From assembly GCA_000302695.1 (NCBI GenBank), contig AMFN01000003.1, positions 930,001 to 994,000 on the forward strand: 64,000 bases of DNA, given 5' to 3'. The position numbers and the translations under genes are program-made. This document shows, piece by piece, positions 18,784 through 25,936 of this stretch. Within the stretch, counting starts at the first letter, position 1, and each line of letters opens with the position of its first letter. Below the pieces are notes generated by a model. It worked only from the letters and a program-made list of their open reading frames with translations. It was not told the DNA's origin and ran no database searches. This DNA is from Enterobacteriaceae bacterium LSJC7 (GTDB lineage Bacteria; Pseudomonadota; Gammaproteobacteria; Enterobacterales; Enterobacteriaceae).

Positions 18784-19191
18784 ATGAACAGAAAATTCAG
18801 CGCACACAGTGAAAAGAATCTGGCGAATATTCATCCCGATCTGATTCGTGTTGTTCGCCGTTGTCTTGAAATTTCACGCGATGACTTCTGTGTAATAGAA
18901 GGGTTACGCTCACCGGAGCGCCAGAAGCAGCTGGTACGTGAAGGTCTAAGCCAGACACAAAACAGCCGTCATCTCACAGGCCATGCTGTTGATATCGCAC
19001 CTGTTGTTCACGGAAAAATTCCGTGGAACCACTGGCAGAGCTTTGAGGTACTGGCAGACAGCATGAAAAAATCCGCGCAAGAACTTGGTATTAACATCAT
19101 ATGGGGTGGAGACTGGAAGACATTTAAAGATGGTGTTCATTTTGAACTTGAAAAAACGGCTATTACTCATAATCATACAGTAACACGTTGA
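18784..19191 (+). CDS. M15-family L-Ala-D-Glu endopeptidase (endolysin type)
   Basis: A 135-residue peptidoglycan peptidase of the M15 (CwlK/phage endolysin, ChiX-like) type. The metal-binding motif SRHLTGHAVD (61-70) supplies His63 and Asp70, and DGVHFEL (116-122) supplies the third ligand His119. It has no signal peptide, so like a canonical endolysin it needs a holin to reach the wall. The ATG at 18784 has AGGGA upstream. It follows the LysR gene by 19 nt, with a holin gene 1.65 kb downstream. In Serratia such an enzyme is part of the ChiWXYZ secretion set. Confidence 0.85.
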   Translation: MNRKFSAHSEKNLANIHPDLIRVVRRCLEISRDDFCVIEGLRSPERQKQLVREGLSQTQNSRHLTGHAVDIAPVVHGKIPWNHWQSFEVLADSMKKSAQELGINIIWGGDWKTFKDGVHFELEKTAITHNHTVTR

Positions 19192-19444
19192 TTATTCCAG
19201 GGTTGTTTTCGCATAAAATCAAAAAAATAAAAATGCAACGCCATTGATTATTAACCTCATAATAAAATAAGAGTTAAGGTATTATTAGCGTGGCCGCTGG
19301 CTCATGATCCAAATCAAAGCTGAAGCTGCATAAAAACGCTATAAGTAAGCCCAAATTATTTACTAGGAAATATCTTAATGAATTTTTAATACATAACCCA
19401 ATCGCTATATTACTTTTATTTTATATTTTCTCGGAGTCTATTAC

Positions 19445-20236
19445 ATGACCTATAATCTGGAAGACCGCCTGTTCTATCGGGCGGAAGACGGATGCGTCTG
19501 GGGACAGAATAATATTGAGCAGAAACTGACATTACCTCCTACATCAAACCGCTTGTTAACTCTGTTAATTGAAAAACAGGGTGAAGTGGTACTACGAGAG
19601 GAAATTTACCATCGTGTCTGGGAGTCTTTTTACCTTGAGCCATCAGGAAATAGCCTGAACAACCATATATCACAGTTAAGGAAAGTGATAGCCAGTCACG
19701 GCATTCACGATGAGGTTATCACTACCATTCCTCGTATTGGCTTTACCATTAAAAGCCATATAAAAATAGAACATCTCAGGGAGGAGATAAACATCAACCG
19801 TCAGGCACCGCCTTTGGTGTCGCTCTCCAGACCACATAAAGACATTATGTCCTGGTCACCGGCTCGGTTTGTTATCATTATTCTTTTTTTTACCGCCTGC
19901 GTTTTCGTTCTGAAAAGGGTCATTGATAATCTACTCCCCAATATGTTTACTTCCAACATGCCAGTCACTGAACAGGTGGTAACAGGAAAATGCGAAGCCT
20001 GGTATCTTGAAGATACGACACAAAAAAAATCCGTTATCCCGCCCGAAGTATTAGTTTTAATAGAAAAGAAATATGGCATCAGTTGTGATGAGCAGTATGT
20101 ACTGTTTCTACATATCAACAACAATGCCTCCTTCAATCAACTGGGTACCGTATTCGCCAGCCGATGCCACCGCAGCGGCCAGGGAAAAGTGGAAAACTGC
20201 AGTAACATTCTATTAAAAGAATTCAGGTATCGATAA
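19445..20236 (+). CDS. ToxR/MarT-like membrane transcriptional regulator
   Basis: A 263-residue protein with an N-terminal OmpR-type winged helix (about 15-105, including SNRLLTLLIEKQGEVVLREE, then SLNNHISQLRKV and TTIPRIGFT). One transmembrane helix follows (about 141-161, FVIIILFFTACVFVL), then a 100-residue periplasmic domain with several Cys (KCEAWY, ISCDEQ, SRCHR, NCS). This is the ToxR/CadC plan: one protein senses periplasmic conditions and binds DNA directly. It overlaps the next gene as TAATG, the usual link between ToxR-like and partner genes. It sits between endolysin and holin genes. Confidence 0.82.
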   Translation: MTYNLEDRLFYRAEDGCVWGQNNIEQKLTLPPTSNRLLTLLIEKQGEVVLREEIYHRVWESFYLEPSGNSLNNHISQLRKVIASHGIHDEVITTIPRIGFTIKSHIKIEHLREEININRQAPPLVSLSRPHKDIMSWSPARFVIIILFFTACVFVLKRVIDNLLPNMFTSNMPVTEQVVTGKCEAWYLEDTTQKKSVIPPEVLVLIEKKYGISCDEQYVLFLHINNNASFNQLGTVFASRCHRSGQGKVENCSNILLKEFRYR

Positions 20237-20700
20237 TGAAAACAAGCTGCCTTTTGTCAATTTTACTGACCATTATCGCCGTGGCCTTTTTTAGTTATCT
20301 GTACCAGACCAGCTTACACAAGCTCAATATTGGCTGCACGGCAAACTTTATCCATATTTCGGAGAGTGAGCAATACTCTATGATAACGGTCATCAAACAG
20401 GAATTCAGGCCAAATGAAACGCTGACAGTAATAATGGATGGAAAGATACAGCTCGGTGATAACACTTATACGCTGAAAAGGCGGATCCATGGGCAATATC
20501 GGCATGAGGAAAAGAATGTTTATCGTCTCAGGCAAAGCAAAATTTTTCTTGCAGGCAGCGATAACGTACCGCCAGATGTTTTCCGTAAATATTTTTTCAA
20601 CCTTAATCCCCAGCAGGATATGTTTTTTACCATTTCCCGCCTGGAAAACCAGTGGATAATCGGGACACCCTACACGCCTGCTTTTGTCTGTGAGAATTAA
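20236..20700 (+). CDS. FidL/ToxS-like periplasmic partner of the ToxR-like regulator
   Basis: A 154-residue protein with an N-terminal membrane anchor (about 5-24, LLSILLTIIAVAFFSYLY) and a periplasmic beta-rich domain. Size, topology and position match FidL-like proteins, which accompany MarT/ToxR-like regulators. The ATG overlaps the upstream stop by one base, so the two are probably made together. It lacks the coiled coil or Pro-rich lipoprotein form of a spanin, so it is not read as a lysis protein. Confidence 0.72.
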   Translation: MKTSCLLSILLTIIAVAFFSYLYQTSLHKLNIGCTANFIHISESEQYSMITVIKQEFRPNETLTVIMDGKIQLGDNTYTLKRRIHGQYRHEEKNVYRLRQSKIFLAGSDNVPPDVFRKYFFNLNPQQDMFFTISRLENQWIIGTPYTPAFVCEN

Positions 20701-20842
20701 AAACCATAATATATAAAATTTCTATCTAATAGTACATTAAACACCAGGGAATTGATTCAATATCTGGCTAATCATTTAATATATTAGACCTTTACCAGCC
20801 AGTCTTGATAGCGTTAAAGAAAATTCACAACCGGGAAAAACC

Positions 20843-21148
20843 ATGCACATTACCATTACAACCGAAAGCTATATTATGTGGCTATGTATTTTATTCGTTT
20901 CACTGTGGGGAGGCATTGTCAGGGAACTGATGAAGCGTAACAGGCTCAAGGCGCAGCGCTGGGCCTCCCTTGGTAGACAAATTATTGTCTCTGTGTTTGC
21001 CGGTACGCTGGGCGCTTTGCTGGGTTTTGAACTTGGCTTTAGCGACTATATGAAAGTGCTGATGGCCGGCTTTTTCAGCTTAACTGATATACAGTCAGCC
21101 AAGAAAATGTTCGACATGATTATGCTCAGGAAAACGGGCATTAAATAA
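20843..21148 (+). CDS. Holin-like small membrane protein
   Basis: A 101-residue protein with two clear hydrophobic helices (about 9-26, SYIMWLCILFVSLWGGIV; about 48-66, IIVSVFAGTLGALLGFELG) and a weaker third (about 70-85). The loop between the first two is strongly basic (RELMKRNRLKAQR). Size and layout fit phage holin families such as the LydA-like group. It shares strand and neighbourhood with the cytoplasmic M15 endopeptidase, which needs such a pore. A holin role is inferred from form and context. Confidence 0.7.
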   Translation: MHITITTESYIMWLCILFVSLWGGIVRELMKRNRLKAQRWASLGRQIIVSVFAGTLGALLGFELGFSDYMKVLMAGFFSLTDIQSAKKMFDMIMLRKTGIK

Positions 21149-21562
21149 ATGCCTTTGTCGTCTGTCGACGTCCAGGTGTTGTCCCGGGAAATGGACGTTG
21201 CCTGGCCATAAACAACCTCGCTCCTCCTGGCACTGAGTAATAGCGGTTATTCTGGTACATTAAAACCGAGCCAGCTTCTCATCACATAACGCCCGATCAT
21301 ACTGCTTGCAGCATCCTTAGTGCAGTCTCTCACTTGTCGCTCGTCAGCTACCAACCTTGAGGCTACTTATGCTGGCTGAGCTGCAAACCAGAGTGCTGTT
21401 GTTCAAACACTGTGCTCATCACCAGCCTTAAACAAACGTGCAGCCTGAATACTCCTGGGTTGTTATGTGTTATTCATCGGTTCAGCAATAAACCTGCACG
21501 CACCGCCAGCGAATGGACTGTGGTAAAAAGCACTCATTGGGTAGCCTGCTGAAGACTACAAT
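21149..21562. other. Spacer after holin; no recognisable spanin
   Basis: In the lysis cassettes of phages and of Serratia, spanin genes usually follow at this position. No intact frame was found on either strand. One frame reads a short lipoprotein-like stretch (ILLAASLVQSLTC, about 21296-21337), but it lacks a normal start and meets stops on both sides. The stretch may be a decayed spanin or chance. Confidence 0.4.
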
Positions 21563-21594
21563 AAAAAAACCGCAGCTATTGGCTGCGGTTTTTT
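21563..21594. terminator. Bidirectional terminator between holin and LPMO genes
   Basis: A run of A, the stem ACCGCAGC/GCTGCGGT with a 5-nt loop, then a run of T. The symmetric A and T runs let it stop transcripts from both sides. It lies 14 nt after the LPMO stop codon. Confidence 0.85.
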
Positions 21595-21608
21595 GTTAGC
21601 GGATAATT

Positions 21609-22208
21609 TTATTTAAAATCAAGGTCAATAACCTGGTAGAAGGCATTACCGGTGTCAGCAACTTCCCACACGGCCAGCATCACGTGATAGCCCGTTCTTT
21701 CAGGCAGAGTCATGTCATGCACTGTCGGCTGTGGCGGGCGCAGAGCATTGTTGTGTGACCAGAATGGCTGCTCGGTAAGCTGCACCATGTGGAAAGGCTG
21801 CGCTTCAAACTGGGCGCGGCTCAGCGGCTGTGATGGGTCCCAGTTTTCACGCGTCATGAAATAATTCCAGCGGCGGGTTAAATGCACTGCACTGTAGTTC
21901 CAGGATACCGTCAGCGTTTCACCGCTTTTTACATCATGCTTTTTCCAGTCTGAACCTGGGGTATCCAGGAATTTACCCGTAGCCTGCCCTGCGCTGGCAA
22001 TCTGGCCATCCGCCGGCGGCGTGCTGTTAACTATATCATCAGCGGCAATAGCATCTCGCAAACCTGACGCTGTCGCCGGAAAAAACTTACCGGCTTCGCG
22101 CTGATTCAATGCACCAGTATCCAGCTTCCCTTCCTGCCATGCAAAATAGGCACGGGATTCCGGGCTGAATACATGGCCGTGGCGCAATTCATTTTTCTTA
22201 TCGCTCAT
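21609..22208 (-). CDS. AA10 lytic polysaccharide monooxygenase without signal peptide
   Basis: A 199-residue AA10 (CBP21/GbpA-like) copper LPMO, a family that oxidatively cleaves chitin or cellulose. The N-terminal motif HGHVFSPESRAY has brace His10. The second brace His109 lies in SAVHLTRRWNYF, followed by WDPSQPLSR. The axial Phe190 is in NAFYQVIDLDF, and Ala107 matches the conserved Ala. Unusually, His10 is preceded by MSDKKNELR and not a signal peptide, and the protein has no cysteine, whereas CBP21 has two disulfides. The ATG at 22208 fits AGGAA 6 nt upstream; ATG 22214 abuts it. Release could depend on the neighbouring lysis genes. Confidence 0.9.
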   Translation of the reverse strand: MSDKKNELRHGHVFSPESRAYFAWQEGKLDTGALNQREAGKFFPATASGLRDAIAADDIVNSTPPADGQIASAGQATGKFLDTPGSDWKKHDVKSGETLTVSWNYSAVHLTRRWNYFMTRENWDPSQPLSRAQFEAQPFHMVQLTEQPFWSHNNALRPPQPTVHDMTLPERTGYHVMLAVWEVADTGNAFYQVIDLDFK

Positions 22209-22654
22209 TTTCATTTCCTTTATTTATGGATGATATAAACCTTAATCAGATATTAAGAGGCACTAACTACCTGACGGAATGAAGGTTATATCCATCGCAT
22301 AATCGGGACAACGATAATGATTATTGCGTTTTTAATAACAATTAATTTAACCTGTAGACCTTATCTTTCTATAGCCACCTCAGCATTCGGCCTGAAAAAT
22401 AATATCCATCTGTACAAATACAGGAAAAAAGCGTTGTCTGTAAAATATGTTATCAAGCGTGATGTCAAACATCTTATTTTAAAAAACACCTGTGGTGACT
22501 GATACCAGCCGAATAAAATGCTTCAGACTTCACCCTGCGTTCAACTCATTGGCTGTAAAAAGAAGGTATAAGATTTGTGACCTGCCAACTTTTTTAGCGG
22601 TAATAGTAATTATCTGATATGTGCAGGGGCGTCCCCCTGCATATCTAATGCGTT
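22209..22654. other. AT-rich spacer upstream of the LPMO gene
   Basis: About 450 nt without a convincing gene. The right half is downstream of the cysteine-rich gene, and the left half should hold the LPMO promoter. A 61-codon plus-strand frame at 22317-22502 has no ribosome site or recognisable content. A short near-palindrome, CAGGGGCGTCCCCCTG (about 22623-22638), just after the upstream gene is a possible weak terminator. Confidence 0.4.
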
Positions 22655-23029
22655 TTAGCACGATCCCCACAGAACGGTAGAATAAATTACCGAGCCATTG
22701 AGATAAATAGTCACTTTTAAGCCTGAGGGAAAAAAGCTGCCGCAGGTTTCCACACAAGCTTTAATCTCCGCCCCCGCAGGAATAGTAACCGGAGACGTGA
22801 CGCAAAAATCACCGTAAATCGGAGCGGTAAAACAGATTTTATTTGTTTGCTGATTATAACTGGCAGACACACAGGCAGAAAGTTTGAGAGCAAGAACGCC
22901 CTGGCTTTGGAGATCTGCCGTAGCCTTATGTGTTTGCGCTACCGCCGGTGCAAATCCTACCTTTGTAAAATCAGGCACAATCTGGGAATTAACACTATCG
23001 TGATTCTCATTACACTTACAGTCAGACAT
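22655..23029 (-). CDS. Cysteine-rich 124-residue protein of unknown function
   Basis: I do not recognise this family. It starts MSDCKCNENHDS and has eight cysteines in all, including KACVETCGS and a C-terminal WGSC, in a beta-strand-like Ser/Thr/Val-rich chain. It has no signal peptide or membrane helix. A good GAGGA site precedes the ATG. It lies 66 nt downstream of the PixA-like gene on the same strand, so the two are probably co-transcribed, with the LPMO further on. A released or surface-acting product is inferred from the company it keeps. Confidence 0.65.
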   Translation of the reverse strand: MSDCKCNENHDSVNSQIVPDFTKVGFAPAVAQTHKATADLQSQGVLALKLSACVSASYNQQTNKICFTAPIYGDFCVTSPVTIPAGAEIKACVETCGSFFPSGLKVTIYLNGSVIYSTVLWGSC

Positions 23030-23095
23030 GGGTATATCCTCATTAAAATTAATTGAGTGTTTATTGCAGTGCTTTACAGAGAAATTAAGTGTGAA

Positions 23096-23638
23096 TTATG
23101 AAACCGTAATAGCGGGATCCCAGCAGTAATAACCATACAGGGTCTGATTTTCACCAGAGCTGTCCAGGGTGTATAAGGCGAATGAAACAATAAAGTGCTC
23201 ACTACCCGCCTGTTTGACAGTAGAACTGTAATTTGAAAAGGTAATTTCCTGATTTAACGGTGGAATACCGTTATTTACATCAGGGTTCGGCATTACGGCA
23301 CCAGTACGAACCTCAAGATTAGAGACAAACTGGTTAAATACCCTGTCCCCGGTCTGGTAGGTGATACCATAAACAATGACGGCATCGTCAGAGTTTGCAT
23401 ATATCGAGGTCCCTGTAAAAGCAACCAGATCGCCGACATTAGCCCGAAAGCTTAAATCAGCAGTCCCTTGCCCGGAAACATCCCCCCTGGCCCCTGTTAC
23501 CAGTAAATATTCACTGGCATGATCTATTCCAGTAGGATTAGAAGCGTCCTGACTCGGGTTTGGGTAGTTTTTCTTTACATATTCGGTATCAATTACAGCC
23601 AGCACATTAATTTCAACCATACTTGCGTTAACTTCCAT
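23096..23638 (-). CDS. PixA/AidA-family inclusion-body protein
   Basis: A 180-residue protein with the family N-terminus VEINVLAVIDTEYVKKNYPNPS and the following pattern HASEYLLVTGARGDVSGQGTADL, then VGDLVAFTGTS and a C-terminal YYCWDPAITV. PixA forms methionine-poor inclusion bodies in the insect symbiont Xenorhabdus; AidA is a related virulence-linked protein of Burkholderia/Ralstonia. The biochemical function is unknown. There is no signal peptide. The ATG at 23638 has GAGG upstream. It is the first of three minus-strand genes facing the lysis cassette. Confidence 0.8.
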   Translation of the reverse strand: MEVNASMVEINVLAVIDTEYVKKNYPNPSQDASNPTGIDHASEYLLVTGARGDVSGQGTADLSFRANVGDLVAFTGTSIYANSDDAVIVYGITYQTGDRVFNQFVSNLEVRTGAVMPNPDVNNGIPPLNQEITFSNYSSTVKQAGSEHFIVSFALYTLDSSGENQTLYGYYCWDPAITVS

Positions 23639-24178
23639 AAATACCTCACATACCTTATTTGAAAAACAAAAGGGATTGCTGTTTTATTAAAACAGTGATA
23701 TTTAGTTTATACGTCAAAGTGAAATATATTATTAACTGCCCATTATTGCCCTCCGTTATATCGCTGAATAAAATCTTGCCACCGATAAACATACTCAGAA
23801 GACTAATCGGAGTTTAATAAAACTCAAACTTTCGGGTGATAATAATGAAAAAAACGATATATGGCATATATGATGCTAATTTATTGAATTATGGCTTATT
23901 TGTTTCTTGCTCTTTTATCCACAACGAAACTGGTAGCATTAACACAATACATAAGAATAATTAATAGTTTTTTATTTGGCTTTTTTGCAAAATTCGCTGC
24001 GTTACCCCGGTAGCTTACTGTTCAAGCAGAAGGACCAGCCTTCTACAGACACCTGCCATGCCCTGCCCTCACTGGGTATTCACGCTTTTTATTTGTATCT
24101 CAAACCCTTTTGTACATCTGAGCAAAACCCCAGCTGAGCTATGGTTTACCAGCTGAATAGTTAAGCGTTGCGCATGCC
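23639..24178. other. AT-rich spacer at the right edge of the lysis island
   Basis: It holds the upstream region of the PixA-like gene. A 39-codon plus-strand frame at 23845-23964 (starting MKKTIYGIYDANLL) has a partial ribosome site but no recognisable content. No att-like repeat, integrase or tRNA was seen. Composition rises towards GC-richer sequence near 24000. Confidence 0.4.
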
Positions 24179-24226
24179 GGAGGCTGGAGGGTGGAGGGTG
24201 GAGGCTGGAGGCTGGAGGCTGGAGGC
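24179..24226. repeat. Heptamer tandem repeat GGAGGCT/GGAGGGT
   Basis: Nearly seven tandem copies of a 7-nt unit: GGAGGCT, GGAGGGT twice, then GGAGGCT repeated, ending GGAGGC. It is purely intergenic, between the lysis island and the der terminator. The unit is G-rich on the plus strand. Copy number could vary by slippage. Confidence 0.9.
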
Positions 24227-24239
24227 ACGATGCTTGATG

Positions 24240-24274
24240 TTGGAGTTGGAGTTGGAGTTGGAGTTGGAATTGGA
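24240..24274. repeat. Hexamer tandem repeat TTGGAG
   Basis: Four exact TTGGAG units followed by TTGGAA and a partial TTGGA. It begins 13 nt after the heptamer array and ends just before the der terminator. Two different short-unit arrays side by side are unusual for an enterobacterial intergenic region. Confidence 0.9.
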
Positions 24275-24276
24275 AA

Positions 24277-24302
24277 CAAAAAAGCCCGCGCAGTGCGGGC
24301 TT
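24277..24302 (-). terminator. Terminator downstream of der
   Basis: On the minus strand the stem GCCCGCACTGCGCGGGC is followed by TTTTTTTGTTT. It lies 34 nt after the der stop and is a strong rho-independent terminator closing the hisS-to-der transcription direction. Confidence 0.88.
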
Positions 24303-24335
24303 GAGTATTTCAACAGCTGACGATTCAGTGAATCA

Positions 24336-25817
24336 TCATTTGCTCTTTTTAATGTGCTTAATAAGACGCTTACGCTTGCGCATCTGAGTCGGCGTGAGCG
24401 TATTGCGCTTATTCGCGTACGGGTTTTCCCCTTCCTTAAACTGAATACGGATAGGTGTGCCCATGACGTTTAACGACTTGCGGAAATAGTTCATCAGATA
24501 GCGCTTGTAGGAGTCCGGCAGATCTTTGACCTGGTTGCCGTGAATCACAACAATCGGCGGGTTGTAGCCGCCTGCGTGTGCATATTTGAGCTTAACGCGG
24601 CGCCCGCGTACCAGCGGCGGCTGATGGTCGTCAACAGCCATTGTCATGATGCGTGTCAGCATGGAGGTGCCCACACGGCGCGTCGAACTGTCGTAGGCCT
24701 CCAGAATGGATTCAAACAGGTTACCTACACCACTACCGTGCAACGCTGAAATGAAGTGCACACGTGCAAAGTCGATGAAGCCCAGACGGTAATCGAGCGT
24801 CTCTTTTACCTTCTCCTTCACTTCCTGAGTCAGGCCATCCCATTTGTTGACCACAATCACCAACGAACGACCACTGTTGAGAATGAAGCCCAACAGCGAC
24901 AAGTCCTGATCGGAAATACCTTCGCGGGCGTCAATCACCAGCAGCACCACGTTGGCATCTTCAATCGCCTGTAGCGTTTTGATGACCGAAAACTTTTCCA
25001 CGACATCAGTGACTTTACCGCGCTTGCGCACCCCGGCGGTGTCGATAAGTACGTACTCACGTTCGTCACGTTCCATCGGGATATAGATGCTGTCGCGAGT
25101 AGTACCTGGCATGTCGAACACCACGACGCGGTCTTCACCCAGAATACGGTTAGTCAGTGTGGACTTACCTACGTTCGGGCGCCCGACAATAGCAATCTTG
25201 ATAGGCAGGTCCTGCGGGTTGAAGGCTTCTTCTTCCTCTTCAGGATCTGGCGCTTCGCCGTTGTCGATAGCAAACTGTTTCCAGTAGGCTTCATCCTCGT
25301 CGATTTCTTCGACTGGCGCCACTTCATCCATCCACGGCAGCAACACGTGCTCAAGCAGGCTGGTCACACCACGTCCGTGAGAGGCAGCAATGGAGTAGAT
25401 TTCCCCCATTCCCAGCCCCCAGAAGTCGGCAATCGCCTGGTCGGCATCCAGACCATCGGTTTTGTTCGCCACCAGGAAGGTTGGCTTCTCACGCGAGCGC
25501 AGGTGTTTGGCAATGGCTTCATCGGCAGGCATCAGCCCCGCACGCGCATCCACCATAAACAACACCACGTCAGCTTCTTCAATCGCCAACAGCGACTGTT
25601 CCGCCATGCGGGTTTCCACGCCCTCTTCTGTGCCTTCGATACCGCCAGTGTCGATGCAGATAAATTCACGCCCTTCTACCTCTGCACGACCGTACTTACG
25701 GTCACGGGTCAGCCCGGGGAAGTCCGCCACCAGCGCATCACGGGTGCGAGTTAAGCGGTTAAATAGCGTCGATTTACCGACGTTAGGGCGCCCGACCAGC
25801 GCGACCACAGGTACCAT
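24336..25817 (-). CDS. der: Ribosome-assembly GTPase Der (EngA)
   Basis: Der is an essential GTPase needed for 50S ribosome assembly. The 493 residues hold two GTPase domains, each opening with GRPNVGKS (near residues 9 and 211) and each with DTGG or DTAG and NKxDG motifs. An acidic linker ([10 protein letters not shown]) and a KH-like C-terminal domain with a basic tail ([15 protein letters not shown]) complete it. The start is the ATG giving [11 protein letters not shown], as in E. coli. It is downstream of bamB with a hairpin between. Confidence 0.97.
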   Translation of the reverse strand: MVPVVALVGRPNVGKSTLFNRLTRTRDALVADFPGLTRDRKYGRAEVEGREFICIDTGGIEGTEEGVETRMAEQSLLAIEEADVVLFMVDARAGLMPADEAIAKHLRSREKPTFLVANKTDGLDADQAIADFWGLGMGEIYSIAASHGRGVTSLLEHVLLPWMDEVAPVEEIDEDEAYWKQFAIDNGEAPDPEEEEEAFNPQDLPIKIAIVGRPNVGKSTLTNRILGEDRVVVFDMPGTTRDSIYIPMERDEREYVLIDTAGVRKRGKVTDVVEKFSVIKTLQAIEDANVVLLVIDAREGISDQDLSLLGFILNSGRSLVIVVNKWDGLTQEVKEKVKETLDYRLGFIDFARVHFISALHGSGVGNLFESILEAYDSSTRRVGTSMLTRIMTMAVDDHQPPLVRGRRVKLKYAHAGGYNPPIVVIHGNQVKDLPDSYKRYLMNYFRKSLNVMGTPIRIQFKEGENPYANKRNTLTPTQMRKRKRLIKHIKKSK

Positions 25818-25885
25818 TGTTAAAGCCTCGTCACTTAAAAATCGAATATCAAACGGCACCACATTGCACCGTTTTCTTAAAACAG

Positions 25886-25918
25886 CAAACGGCCCCTGGG
25901 GTTTCAGGGGCCGTTTTC
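25886..25918 (-). terminator. Hairpin with T-run between bamB and der
   Basis: An AACGGCCCCTG/CAGGGGCCGTT stem with a short loop and A/T runs on both sides lies 19 nt after the bamB stop. It probably terminates or attenuates bamB transcription before der. Confidence 0.8.
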
Positions 25919-25936
25919 ATCAAAGCTCAACGCATG

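Noticed and set aside
20236-20700. Reading the small membrane protein as an inner spanin
   Set aside because: It lacks a coiled coil, has a beta-rich periplasmic part and overlaps a ToxR-like gene, which fits a FidL/ToxS-like partner better.
21296-21337. Lipoprotein-like fragment (ILLAASLVQSLTC) as an o-spanin after the holin
   Set aside because: No normal start codon, stops on both sides and no overlapping inner spanin. Kept only as a possible relic.
22317-22502. 61-codon plus-strand frame upstream of the LPMO gene
   Set aside because: AT-rich, no ribosome site, no recognisable content; it lies across the probable LPMO promoter region.
23845-23964. 39-codon plus-strand frame beginning MKKTIYGIYDANLL
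   Set aside because: Only a partial ribosome site and no recognisable content; too short and isolated to list as a gene.
24179-24274. CRISPR array
   Set aside because: The repeats are 6-7 nt and directly tandem, without spacers, and no cas gene is present.
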